The notes below the pieces were generated by a model. It saw only the letters and a program-made list of their open reading frames with translations, had not been told where the DNA came from and did not search any database. The position numbers and the translations under genes are program-made. A stretch of 64,000 nucleotides of DNA, taken from Lachnospiraceae bacterium NC2008. Its GTDB lineage: Bacteria > Bacillota > Clostridia > Lachnospirales > Lachnospiraceae. Shown here piece by piece: positions 42,486 to 50,900 of this stretch; within the stretch, counting starts at the first letter, position 1, and every line of letters starts with the position of its first letter. Location of the stretch: NCBI GenBank assembly GCA_000687675.1, contig JHWS01000006.1, forward strand, positions 171,131 through 235,130, given 5' to 3'.

Positions 42486-43334
42486 ATGGCGGGAATATTA
42501 TATTTATGCGCTACGCCAATTGGAAATCTTAAAGATATAACAGCAAGAGTTTTAGAAACACTTGAACAGGTTGATTTGATAGCTGCAGAGGATACAAGGA
42601 ATTCTATCCATCTTCTTACTCATTTTGGTATTAAAACACCTATGACAAGCTATCATGAATATAACAAGTATGACAAGGCTTACACATTGGTGGATAAGCT
42701 TAAGGAAGGACAAAATATTGCTCTTATTACAGATGCTGGTACGCCAGCTATATCTGATCCGGGAGAAGTATTAGTAAAGATTTGTCACGAGGAAGGGATA
42801 GTTGTTACATCACTTCCAGGGCCGGCGGCATGTATATGCGCGCTTACTATGTCAGGGCTGCCAACAAGAAGATTCTGCTTTGAAGGTTTCCTTCCGGATA
42901 ACAAGAAGGAAAGGGCAGAGATATTAGAAGTTTTATCATCTGAGATGAGGACTATGATAGTATATGAAGCTCCTCATCACCTTGTTAAAACTCTTAAGGA
43001 ACTGTATCAGACCTTAGGAGACAGAAGAATAACAATATGCAGAGAACTAACTAAGAAGTTTGAAACTATTCTTCCTACAACCTTTAAGGATGCCCTTACT
43101 ATGTATGAAAGCGAAGATCCTAGAGGGGAATACGTCCTTGTTATAGAAGGAAAAAGTAAGGAAGAGGCTACTATAGAAAAACAGCAGGAATTCGAAAATA
43201 TATCCATAGAAGATCATGTAAAATCTTACGAGGAACAGGGATATGATAGAAAAGAAGCTATGAAAAAGGCTGCTAAGGACAGGGGAATTACTAAAAGAGA
43301 GGTATATGATTATCTGGTAAATAATAAGAAATAA
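42486..43334 (+). CDS. rsmI: 16S rRNA 2'-O-ribose methyltransferase RsmI
   Basis: I chose ATG 42486 (MAGILYLCATPIGNLKDITAR) with AGGAAAGGA before it over the longer frame at 42456. 282 residues, tetrapyrrole-methylase fold: ATPIGNL, AAEDTRNSIHLL, SYHEYN, LITDAGTPAISDPG and GPAACICALTMSGLP. It methylates the ribose of C1402 in 16S rRNA. The gene closes the yaaO..rsmI cluster. Confidence 0.94.
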   Translation: MAGILYLCATPIGNLKDITARVLETLEQVDLIAAEDTRNSIHLLTHFGIKTPMTSYHEYNKYDKAYTLVDKLKEGQNIALITDAGTPAISDPGEVLVKICHEEGIVVTSLPGPAACICALTMSGLPTRRFCFEGFLPDNKKERAEILEVLSSEMRTMIVYEAPHHLVKTLKELYQTLGDRRITICRELTKKFETILPTTFKDALTMYESEDPRGEYVLVIEGKSKEEATIEKQQEFENISIEDHVKSYEEQGYDRKEAMKKAAKDRGITKREVYDYLVNNKK

Positions 43335-43340
43335 AACTGA

Positions 43341-43369
43341 TTGACAAACAATATACCTGCAAATATACT
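43341..43369 (+). promoter_or_regulatory. sigma-A promoter of the acyl carrier protein gene
   Basis: TTGACA (43341-43346), 17 bp spacer, TATACT (43364-43369). The leader that follows holds two copies of GAATTCTTATAT in tandem. Confidence 0.8.
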
Positions 43370-43450
43370 TTACTTGATTTTGTGGAATCTTGAGGGCATA
43401 GAATTCTTATATAGGAATTCTTATATTATAGACATATAGGAGATATTTGC

Positions 43451-43687
43451 ATGTTAGAAAAATTTGCAGACATAATATCGCAGCAGTTACATGTTGCACC
43501 GGGAACAGTTATTACAGAAGAGACAAATTTCAAACAGGATCTTAGAGCTGATTCATTTGAACTTATGGAACTGGTTATGGCTCTTGAGGATGAGTTCGGA
43601 CTTAAGATAGAAGATGACGAGTTTGAGAATTTTGAAACAGTTGGCGACGTACTTGAATATATACGTAGTCAGGGAATAGATGAATAA
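43451..43687 (+). CDS. acyl carrier protein
   Basis: 78 residues, usual ACP length. Three-helix acidic protein with the phosphopantetheine serine in RADSFELMEL (Ser35; the motif is usually DSLDxVEL, so Phe replaces Leu). It is a stand-alone gene with its own strong promoter and terminator, not next to fatty acid genes. It could serve fatty acid synthesis or a special pathway; the sequence does not decide. Confidence 0.88.
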   Translation: MLEKFADIISQQLHVAPGTVITEETNFKQDLRADSFELMELVMALEDEFGLKIEDDEFENFETVGDVLEYIRSQGIDE

Positions 43688-43706
43688 GCTGAAAAGGTGA
43701 TTTACA

Positions 43707-43732
43707 GGGAACTGGCAACAGTTCCCTTTGTT
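43707..43732 (+). terminator. intrinsic terminator
   Basis: Stem GGGAACTG / CAGTTCCC with a GCAA tetraloop, then TTTGTTTT. Confidence 0.85.
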
Positions 43733-43739
43733 TTGCGCA

Positions 43740-43820
43740 GGCTCGTGTAAGGAAATATCTCGGCTAAAGCCGAGCACGAGCCGCGCAACGAGCAGTGAAG
43801 AAGAACTTCCCTGCTCGATT
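43740..43820. repeat. double-hairpin intergenic repeat
   Basis: Outer stem GGCTCGTG / CACGAGCC enclosing an inner hairpin CTCGGCT AA AGCCGAG, then a GCGCAA linker and a second stem CGAGCAG / CTGCTCG followed by ATT. The same inner loop, linker type and CTCGATT end recur in the two tandem units at 61689-61863. Confidence 0.7.
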
Positions 43821-43839
43821 GTAATAGAAAGGACAGACT

Positions 43840-44934
43840 ATGGAAAAGATAGCAACTAACAGACTTGATAGAGGTTTTTATAAATACCAGGCTGAATTCG
43901 AAGAGGCAGCTATAAGAACTCTTCGTTCTGGTTGGTACATAATGGGTAAGGAGTTAGAGGCATTTGAGCAGGCATTTGCAGCATATAATGGTTCAAAATA
44001 TGCCCTTGGAGTAGCCAATGGGTTAGATGCTCTAGTACTTGCCTGCAGAGCAGTAGGAATCGGAGAGGGAGACGAGGTATTAGTTCAGGGTAATACATAT
44101 ATCGCTACAGTTATGGGTATTACAAGAAACGGGGCTAAGCCAGTCTTTGTTGAGCCTGACCAGTACCATCAGATAGATGTAACTAAGCTCGAAGAGGCTC
44201 TTACTCCAAAGACTAAGGCTGTTATGGTAGTTCATCTTTATGGCCATGCAGCTGATATGAAGCCTGTAGTAGAGTTTTGCAAGAAGCATAACTTAAAACT
44301 TATAGAAGACTGCGCACAGTCACACGGTTCTAAAGTAGAGGGTAAGATGACAGGAACATTTGGCGATGTAGGATGCTTCTCATTCTATCCATCTAAGAAT
44401 CTTGGCTGCTTTGGTGATGGAGGCGCTATTGTTACTGATAATGAAGAAATATATAACAAAATAAAGATGCTTAGAAACTATGGCAGTTCAAAGAGATACT
44501 ATTTTGATGAAGTAGGTCTTAACTCAAGACTTGATGAGATTCAGGCAGCTCTTCTTTCTGTTAGACTTAGCCATCTTGATGAACTTACTAATGAAAGATA
44601 TGAGATAGCCGATTATTATCTTAAGAATATTAAGAATGATAAGATTGACCTTCCAAAGACAAGGGAAGGGGCAGGCAATGTGTATCACCAGTTTGTTATA
44701 AGATGTAAGACTCGTGATGACCTAATAAAGTACCTTGATGAGAAGGGAGTAGGAACTATTATTCATTATCCAGTTCCACCACACCTTTCAGCATGTTACG
44801 AAAATCTTGGCTATAAGAAGGGTGACCTTTCTATAACAGAAGAACTTGCAGATACTGTTCTTTCTATACCTATGTATAACGGTATAACAAAAGAAGAACA
44901 GGATAGAGTTATAGAGGCACTTAATAATTATTAG
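43840..44934 (+). CDS. DegT/DnrJ/EryC1/StrS family sugar aminotransferase
   Basis: 364 residues after GAAAGGACAG. PLP fold-I: GVANGLDALVLACRA, QGNTYIATVMGI, EDCAQSHGS and the cofactor lysine in FSFYPSKNLGCFGDGG (Lys near 186). The family transaminates keto-sugars linked to nucleotides for cell-surface glycans. Substrate unknown. It stands apart from other glycan genes in the window. Confidence 0.92.
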   Translation: MEKIATNRLDRGFYKYQAEFEEAAIRTLRSGWYIMGKELEAFEQAFAAYNGSKYALGVANGLDALVLACRAVGIGEGDEVLVQGNTYIATVMGITRNGAKPVFVEPDQYHQIDVTKLEEALTPKTKAVMVVHLYGHAADMKPVVEFCKKHNLKLIEDCAQSHGSKVEGKMTGTFGDVGCFSFYPSKNLGCFGDGGAIVTDNEEIYNKIKMLRNYGSSKRYYFDEVGLNSRLDEIQAALLSVRLSHLDELTNERYEIADYYLKNIKNDKIDLPKTREGAGNVYHQFVIRCKTRDDLIKYLDEKGVGTIIHYPVPPHLSACYENLGYKKGDLSITEELADTVLSIPMYNGITKEEQDRVIEALNNY

Positions 44935-44942
44935 TTTACTTT

Positions 44943-47741
44943 ATGAACCAGTTTGATATCCGGGTTCCTGATGATGTTCAGGACATAATCAAAAGAATTA
45001 ATGACGCAGGCTATGAAGCTTACGTTGTAGGAGGGTGTGTAAGAGACAGCCTCCTTAATATCGTGCCTGATGACTGGGACATAACTACAAGTGCTCAGCC
45101 TGAAGAGATAAAAGCAATCTTCAAAAGAACAGTTGATACAGGTCTGGTTCATGGTACTGTTACTGTTTTATACCATGGTGAAGGTTATGAAGTAACTACT
45201 TATAGGCTTGATGGTGAATATGAAGATGGTAGACATCCTAAAGAGGTTACTTTTACAGCTAGCCTGGAAGAGGATTTAAAGCGCCGTGATTTTACAATCA
45301 ATGCCATGGCATATCATCCTGAAAAAGGCTTGGTAGACTTATTTAATGGTATTGATGATCTTAACAATCATATTATTAGAGCTGTTGGAGATCCGGTCAA
45401 GAGATTTTCCGAAGATGCCCTTCGTATGATGAGAGCTATAAGATTTGCAGCAAGATTTGATTTTGAAATAGAGAATGAAACTTATCTTGCTATTAAAGAA
45501 CTTGCGCCTACATTATCCAAGATAAGTGCTGAGCGTATACAGACAGAGATGGTTAAGCTTCTTGTTTCTGACCATCCAGATTATTTTAGGATGTTTTACG
45601 ATACAGGGCTTACAAAAGTCTTTATGCCTGAATTTGATAAGGCTATGGAGACAGCCCAGAACCATCCACACCATATGTATAGCGTTGGAGAACATATTCT
45701 CCATTCACTTTTATATGTTCCAGCTGACAAGTGTCTTAGGCTTGGTATGCTTTTCCACGACCTTGGAAAGCCAGCTGCTTTGACTGTTGATGAAGACGGA
45801 ATCACGCATTTTCATGGACATCAGGAACTTAGCGCCAAGATGTCTAAAGATATTCTTAGAAGACTTAAGTTTGACAATGACACTATAGACCGTGTTTATA
45901 ACTTCTCTCTCTATCACGATAGAAAGATAGAGCATAGTGAGAAGGCTATGAGAAGGGCACTTAATAAGATTGGGGAGAAGAACTTCCCATATCTATTCGA
46001 TATAAAATACGCTGATACCATGGCTCAAAGTAACTATCTTCGAGAAGAGAAACTTGAAGATATTAAGGCTCTTCGAGAGATATATGCCAGTGTTATGGAA
46101 AAGAGACAGGCTTATAAAATATCAGACCTTGCAGTAGATGGTAAGGCCCTTATTAATGAGGGGATACAGCCAGGAAAGCAGATTGGAGAGATTCTTTCTA
46201 ATATGCTTGAGGACGTTATAGAAGAACCTGCTCACAATGATAAGGAATATCTCCTTAATACTTATGTTAGAAAGGCAGCAAATCTGCTTCTGCTTTTGCT
46301 GTGCCTTATTATTACAACATGTTCATTAACAGCCTGTAGCTTAGGGCCAAAGGATAATAAGACAGTATCGGCACCTTCTACAGGATTTGTTCCTGCAACT
46401 CCAGGAAATTACGACTCAGAGGATAAGGCAGTTATAGTAGCTATTAATGAAGAGGCAGGAACTATAACCTTCCAGACAACTTATACAGGAAAGAAGTATA
46501 CCTTAAACTATGACGGGGCAACCATGTTTCTTGATAAATATGATCAGGGTATGAGTCTTAAGCAGCTTAAGCCGGGAGACCTGGTTGTAGACAGGTTTAT
46601 GAAAGACCGTAAGAGACTTGATAATTTAAAGCTTATGGATGGAACATTTGCCTTTAATGCTACAACTGATTATGAACTTGATGAGAACGGCAAGGCTCTT
46701 TATATATCTGGAAATAAATATACCTTTAGTAAGGACCTGGTAGTTATTGGTAGTGAGGGCCTTGGTACACTTATGGATGTCAATGCTATAGATGCCATAA
46801 CAGTTAAGGGTATAGATCATGAGATTAAGAGTATATACATAGACAGAAGCCATGGCTATCTTAGACTTACTAATGATACCTATTTCATTGGCGGCTGGAT
46901 TGAAGTTAACAAGAATCAGATATGTAAGATTGAATCAGATATGATTCTCACAGTGCCTGTTGGAACCTATGATGTTACTGTTTCAAATCAGGGATGTCAG
47001 GGAACAGAGAAGATAACAGTTGCTGAGAATGAAGAAGTAGAGCTTGATGTTAGCAAGTGGGAAGGCGAAACAAAGTATGGAAAGATACTCTTTGTTCTGT
47101 CTCCAACTGATGCCAAGGTTTATATAGATGGTAGTGTAGTTGATACTACAACTGCTGTTGAGCTTCAGTATGGTATCCATCAGATGATAGTAATTAGAGA
47201 TGGCTACCAGACTATAAGCAGATATATTAAAGTGCAAAGCGATTCGTCCAGCCTGGATGTTACTATGGAAGCCAAGGAATCAGTCAGTGATAACGAAGCA
47301 GATAAGCAGACGGTATCGGACAACAGTTTATCAGCTAACTCGGTTTCTTCAAATGCTGTAAGTAATAATAACGCCAACAATAATACAAATATCAGTAATA
47401 GTAGTAACAATAATGGCAGCAGCACCACAAATAATAGCCAGAATAATAACAACTCGGATGAAAAGGCATCTTCTATCAGTACTAACTCTGCTAACAGTAG
47501 TAAGGATGTTATATCAACGGGCGGAGACTACAAGGTATATATAGACTCTCCATCAGGTGTCGAAGTGTATGTGGATGGAAGTTATGCCGGTATAGCTCCT
47601 GTATCGTTTGCCAAGAAGTCCGGACAGGTAGTTGTAACACTTAGAAAAGATGGCTACAAGACCCGGTCATATACCCTTACAATAGACGACGCAAACCGTG
47701 ATTCTAGCTACTCTTTTTCAGCACTAGTACCTACTTCTTAA
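44943..47741 (+). CDS. CCA tRNA nucleotidyltransferase fused to PEGA lipoprotein-like domain
   Basis: 932 residues in one frame. Residues 1-444 are a class II CCA-adding enzyme: GGCVRDSLLN, DWDITTSA, KRRDFTINAMAY, DALRMMRAIRFAARF, and an HD domain with FHDLGKP. Directly after, residues 446-465 form a hydrophobic stretch ending in LTAC, a lipobox-like motif. A beta-rich part with two PEGA domains (VYIDGSVVDTTTAVEL near 730, VYVDGSYAGIAPVSFAKKSGQVVVTLRKDGY near 880), joined by an Asn/Ser-rich linker, follows. No stop or in-frame ATG separates the halves. Either a true fusion or a second gene that lost its start. Confidence 0.8.
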   Translation: MNQFDIRVPDDVQDIIKRINDAGYEAYVVGGCVRDSLLNIVPDDWDITTSAQPEEIKAIFKRTVDTGLVHGTVTVLYHGEGYEVTTYRLDGEYEDGRHPKEVTFTASLEEDLKRRDFTINAMAYHPEKGLVDLFNGIDDLNNHIIRAVGDPVKRFSEDALRMMRAIRFAARFDFEIENETYLAIKELAPTLSKISAERIQTEMVKLLVSDHPDYFRMFYDTGLTKVFMPEFDKAMETAQNHPHHMYSVGEHILHSLLYVPADKCLRLGMLFHDLGKPAALTVDEDGITHFHGHQELSAKMSKDILRRLKFDNDTIDRVYNFSLYHDRKIEHSEKAMRRALNKIGEKNFPYLFDIKYADTMAQSNYLREEKLEDIKALREIYASVMEKRQAYKISDLAVDGKALINEGIQPGKQIGEILSNMLEDVIEEPAHNDKEYLLNTYVRKAANLLLLLLCLIITTCSLTACSLGPKDNKTVSAPSTGFVPATPGNYDSEDKAVIVAINEEAGTITFQTTYTGKKYTLNYDGATMFLDKYDQGMSLKQLKPGDLVVDRFMKDRKRLDNLKLMDGTFAFNATTDYELDENGKALYISGNKYTFSKDLVVIGSEGLGTLMDVNAIDAITVKGIDHEIKSIYIDRSHGYLRLTNDTYFIGGWIEVNKNQICKIESDMILTVPVGTYDVTVSNQGCQGTEKITVAENEEVELDVSKWEGETKYGKILFVLSPTDAKVYIDGSVVDTTTAVELQYGIHQMIVIRDGYQTISRYIKVQSDSSSLDVTMEAKESVSDNEADKQTVSDNSLSANSVSSNAVSNNNANNNTNISNSSNNNGSSTTNNSQNNNNSDEKASSISTNSANSSKDVISTGGDYKVYIDSPSGVEVYVDGSYAGIAPVSFAKKSGQVVVTLRKDGYKTRSYTLTIDDANRDSSYSFSALVPTS

Positions 47742-47802
47742 CAAATACTAAGTATGAATTTCTTATAGAATGACGAAAATGCCTTAAAATTATTACAAAA
47801 TA

Positions 47803-47831
47803 TTGACAAAAACCCTTAAAAATATTATGTT
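47803..47831 (+). promoter_or_regulatory. promoter of the HU gene
   Basis: TTGACA (47803-47808), 17 bp spacer, TATGTT (47826-47831). Confidence 0.75.
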
Positions 47832-47889
47832 TATAAAGCGCTTGATAAAAGGGGCGTCAGTTTTTTTAAAGATTTAGGAGGAATTCATA

Positions 47890-48162
47890 ATGAACAAGAC
47901 AGAATTAGTTGATGCAATTGCAAAGAAGGCAGGTCTTAAGAAGACAGAAGCTGAGAAGTTTGTAAAGGCTTTCACAGATTCAGTTACAAAGGAACTTAAG
48001 AAGGGTGGAAAGGTTCAGCTCGTTGGCTTCGGTACATTCGAAGTATCTAAGAGATCAGCTAGAACAGGCCGTAACCCACAGACAGGCGCTACAATGAAGA
48101 TCGCTGCTTCAAAGGCACCTAAGTTCAAGGCTGGTAAGGCACTTAAGGACGCTCTTAACTAA
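47890..48162 (+). CDS. hup: HU family DNA-binding protein
   Basis: 90 residues after TTTAGGAGG. MNKTELVDAIAKKAGLKKTEAE dimerisation helices and the DNA-binding arm GFGTFEVSKRSARTGRNPQTG are exactly HU. It bends and compacts DNA as a homodimer. Single-gene unit with its own promoter and terminator. Confidence 0.97.
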   Translation: MNKTELVDAIAKKAGLKKTEAEKFVKAFTDSVTKELKKGGKVQLVGFGTFEVSKRSARTGRNPQTGATMKIAASKAPKFKAGKALKDALN

Positions 48163-48195
48163 TTAAGACCTAATTAATTAAAGCATAAAAGTTTA

Positions 48196-48238
48196 AAGCG
48201 GCTACCCTATACATATGTATGTGGTAGCTGCTTTTTTT
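48196..48238 (+). terminator. intrinsic terminator after hup
   Basis: Stem GCGGCTACC / GGTAGCTGC with an AT-rich palindromic loop, then seven T. Confidence 0.88.
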
Positions 48239-48272
48239 CAAAGTAAGATTAAGATACCTATAAGGAGAATCT

Positions 48273-48512
48273 ATGAGACTTGATAAATATCTTAAAGTAT
48301 CGAGATTAATAAAGAGAAGAACTATAGCAAATGAAGCCTGTGACGCAGGTAGAGTATTTGTTAATGATAAAGTGGTAAAAGCTTCTTATGACGTTAAAGT
48401 AGGTGACGTTATAACTATTCAGTTTGGTAACAAGGAAACTAAGGTTGAAGTCCTTCAGGTTAAAGATGTTATCAGAAAAGAAGAAGCTGATGATATGTAT
48501 AAGTATCTGTAA
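48273..48512 (+). CDS. S4 domain RNA-binding protein, RqcP/YabO-like
   Basis: 79 residues after AAGGAGAATC. S4 fold: MRLDKYLKVSRLIKRRTIANEACDAGRVFVNDKVVKASYDVKVGDVITI. In B. subtilis the matching gene (yabO, rqcP), in the same position before divIC, takes part in ribosome quality control by Ala-tailing. Length and gene order support the same role here. Confidence 0.88.
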   Translation: MRLDKYLKVSRLIKRRTIANEACDAGRVFVNDKVVKASYDVKVGDVITIQFGNKETKVEVLQVKDVIRKEEADDMYKYL

Positions 48513-48624
48513 AATAACTAAAGATACTTGACGCTTTCTGTTTTTATCATTACCATATTATGTAAACAAGATTTAATTTTAATCAATTTCTCACTAATAT
48601 CCCACATTTGTACAGAAACGTAAT

Positions 48625-48933
48625 ATGAAAAAACAGCTAGCATTTAGGAAAAAGAAAAAAAATAGAAAATCAGCCCTGCTGGGACTAGCAATAGTTGCAG
48701 TGTTCTGTACTTATATGTTTATTAGAGGTGTAGAACTACACAAAACTAAAGTAGAGCTTGAAAGTCAGATTGATACCTTAAATGCTCAGATAGATGATGA
48801 GAATAAAAGAAGTGAGGAATTAAAGGAATTCGAAACATATACTCATACCAAGAAGTATGCCGAACAGGTTGCAAAAGAAGTACTTGGTTATGTGTATGAA
48901 GGGGAAATTGTTTTCAAACCAGATGATAAGTAA
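48625..48933 (+). CDS. divIC: septum formation initiator, DivIC/FtsB family
   Basis: 102 residues. A basic N-terminus, one membrane helix (about 20-36) and a coiled coil (about 38-70) followed by a short EVLGYVYEGEIVF end. This is the layout of FtsB/DivIC cell-division proteins. It lies between the S4 protein and tilS, as in B. subtilis. The stop overlaps the tilS start. Confidence 0.88.
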   Translation: MKKQLAFRKKKKNRKSALLGLAIVAVFCTYMFIRGVELHKTKVELESQIDTLNAQIDDENKRSEELKEFETYTHTKKYAEQVAKEVLGYVYEGEIVFKPDDK

Positions 48934-50308
48934 GGTTAAAGCCTTCTGCCAGGAAGAAGGTATTCTAGGGCAGAATGATAATATAATAATTGGTTTATCT
49001 TCAGGGGCAGATTCAGTCTGCCTTCTTTGCGTTTTATTGGAACTTGTTCCTGCAAAGCAGCTCCTTGCTGTTCATATTAACCACAGTATAAGAGAGACAG
49101 CAGAAAGAGACCAGGAATTTGCAAGAAAACTCTGCCAGGATAAAGGCCTGGCTTTTAAAGCTGTAAAGGTTGATGCAATTACTTACGCAAAAGAACATGG
49201 CCTATCAACTGAAGAGGCAGGCCGCCTTCTTAGATACCAAGTTTTTGAAGAAGTAGGAAAAGAGCATTTTCATGGAAGTGACTTTAAGGTTGCCATAGCC
49301 CACAATATGGACGATAATGCAGAAACTGTACTGCTTAATCTTTTTAGGGGAACTGGCATAAAGGGTATTTCAGGTATCCGTTCTAGTAGAGATAATATTA
49401 TCAGACCCCTCCTTTGCATAAAGAGAACTGAGATAGAAGCATATCTTTCATCAATAGGACAGGACTACTGCAATGATGAAACTAACTTTTCTGATGATTA
49501 TACAAGAAATAAGATAAGGCATCATATTCTTCCACTGGCTAAGGAGGAGATTAATCCAAGAGCTGTGGAGAGAGTTTTTGAATTATCTAATCAGGCTGAA
49601 AGTTTATATGATTTTATCGAAGAGGAAACTGCCAAGGCAGCTAGTGATATAGCAAAGGTAGAATCAGGACAGGCTGTAATTGAGCTAGAACATTGGGGGA
49701 ACTATCACGATTATATTAAGAGGTCTGTAGTCTTAGATATTCTTTCAAAAGTGGCAGGTTCAAGAAAGGATATTACTACTGCTCATATTGAGTCTGTAAT
49801 CAATCTTATGGATTTGCAGGTTGGCAGAGAAGTTAGTCTTCCATATAGTATGGTTGCTAAAAGGGTTTACGAGGGAATAAAGGTTGTCAGAGAAGCCGCA
49901 GGAGAATATATTGCAAGTGGACTAGATGAAGAACTTGTTCTTAAAGAAGGGGAGAACTCCTTTGAAGGCAGCATTATTAGTATGGAAGTGGAATCCAATA
50001 TCATAAATAATAATGAAATTCCTGTTAAAAATTTCACTAAGTGGGTTGATTATGATAGAATATCAAATAGTCTTGTTGTAAGGCACAGGAGACGTGGTGA
50101 TTATATTACCATTAATGATGAGGGTCAGACTAAGAAGTTAAAGTCTTATTTTGTAGACGAAAAGATTCCATCAGAAGTAAGAGACAAGGTTTTACTTATA
50201 GCAGATGGCAGCCATATTGTCTGGATTATCGGATACAGACTTGGTAGCTATTACAAAGTAACAGAGAGAACAAATAAGATATTAAAACTTGTTTTTAAAG
50301 GAGAATAA
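48923..50308 (+). CDS. tilS: tRNA(Ile)-lysidine synthetase
   Basis: I chose ATG 48923, which overlaps the divIC stop, because the protein then starts MISKVKAFCQEEGIL as in the family; the frame opens earlier at 48857. PP-loop GLSSGADSVCLL (family SGGxDS, here SSGADS), HINHSIRE, AHNMDDNAETVLLNLFRGTG and a C-terminal substrate domain. It makes lysidine at C34 of tRNA-Ile(CAU). Followed by hpt and ftsH, the classical Firmicute order. Confidence 0.93.
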   Translation: MISKVKAFCQEEGILGQNDNIIIGLSSGADSVCLLCVLLELVPAKQLLAVHINHSIRETAERDQEFARKLCQDKGLAFKAVKVDAITYAKEHGLSTEEAGRLLRYQVFEEVGKEHFHGSDFKVAIAHNMDDNAETVLLNLFRGTGIKGISGIRSSRDNIIRPLLCIKRTEIEAYLSSIGQDYCNDETNFSDDYTRNKIRHHILPLAKEEINPRAVERVFELSNQAESLYDFIEEETAKAASDIAKVESGQAVIELEHWGNYHDYIKRSVVLDILSKVAGSRKDITTAHIESVINLMDLQVGREVSLPYSMVAKRVYEGIKVVREAAGEYIASGLDEELVLKEGENSFEGSIISMEVESNIINNNEIPVKNFTKWVDYDRISNSLVVRHRRRGDYITINDEGQTKKLKSYFVDEKIPSEVRDKVLLIADGSHIVWIIGYRLGSYYKVTERTNKILKLVFKGE

Positions 50309-50312
50309 AGTT

Positions 50313-50840
50313 ATGGATGATAAGATTACAGTTATGATTCCTGAGAAGGATGTTGATGATAAAATCAGAATCCTTGGTGAGCAGATTAGTAAGGATTATG
50401 CTGGTAAGACAGTGCATATAGTTTGTATCTTAAAGGGAGCAGTATTCTTTGCCTGTGAACTTGCAAAGAGAATTACAGTTCCAGTAACTATTGATTTTAT
50501 GTCATGTTCAAGCTACGGTGATGGTTCTACATCATCAGGCGTTGTAAAGATTGTTAAGGATCTTGACCAGTCTATTGAAGGAAAGCATGTACTTGTTGTA
50601 GAGGATATTGTTGATACTGGTAGAACACTTAGCTACCTTCTTGAGCTTCTTAGAAACAGAGGACCAGAAAGTGTTAAGCTTTGTACACTTCTTGATAAGC
50701 CTGAAAGAAGAACTCATGAAGTTCATGTTGATTATACAGGTTTCGAAGTTCCAGATGAGTTTGTAGTTGGTTATGGTCTTGACTACGCTCAGAAGTATAG
50801 AAACCTTCCATATATCGGAGTCGTTGAAACTGACGACTAA
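50313..50840 (+). CDS. hpt: hypoxanthine phosphoribosyltransferase
   Basis: ATG 50313 follows AAAGGAG, giving 175 residues (MDDKITVMIPEKD); the frame upstream overlaps the tilS end. PRPP-binding motif VVEDIVDTGRTL and the LKGAVFFACEL and CSSYGDGSTSSG segments are typical of Hpt. It salvages hypoxanthine (and guanine) to nucleotides. Confidence 0.95.
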   Translation: MDDKITVMIPEKDVDDKIRILGEQISKDYAGKTVHIVCILKGAVFFACELAKRITVPVTIDFMSCSSYGDGSTSSGVVKIVKDLDQSIEGKHVLVVEDIVDTGRTLSYLLELLRNRGPESVKLCTLLDKPERRTHEVHVDYTGFEVPDEFVVGYGLDYAQKYRNLPYIGVVETDD

Positions 50841-50900
50841 TAAAACTTATGGAGCAGATAGCAATAGACGCTGCTTCAAATAAACATTCGGAGGACCGTT

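Noticed and set aside
47204..47452. Leu-rich minus-strand frame
   Set aside because: Antisense of the Asn/Ser linker in the PEGA part; no ribosome binding site.
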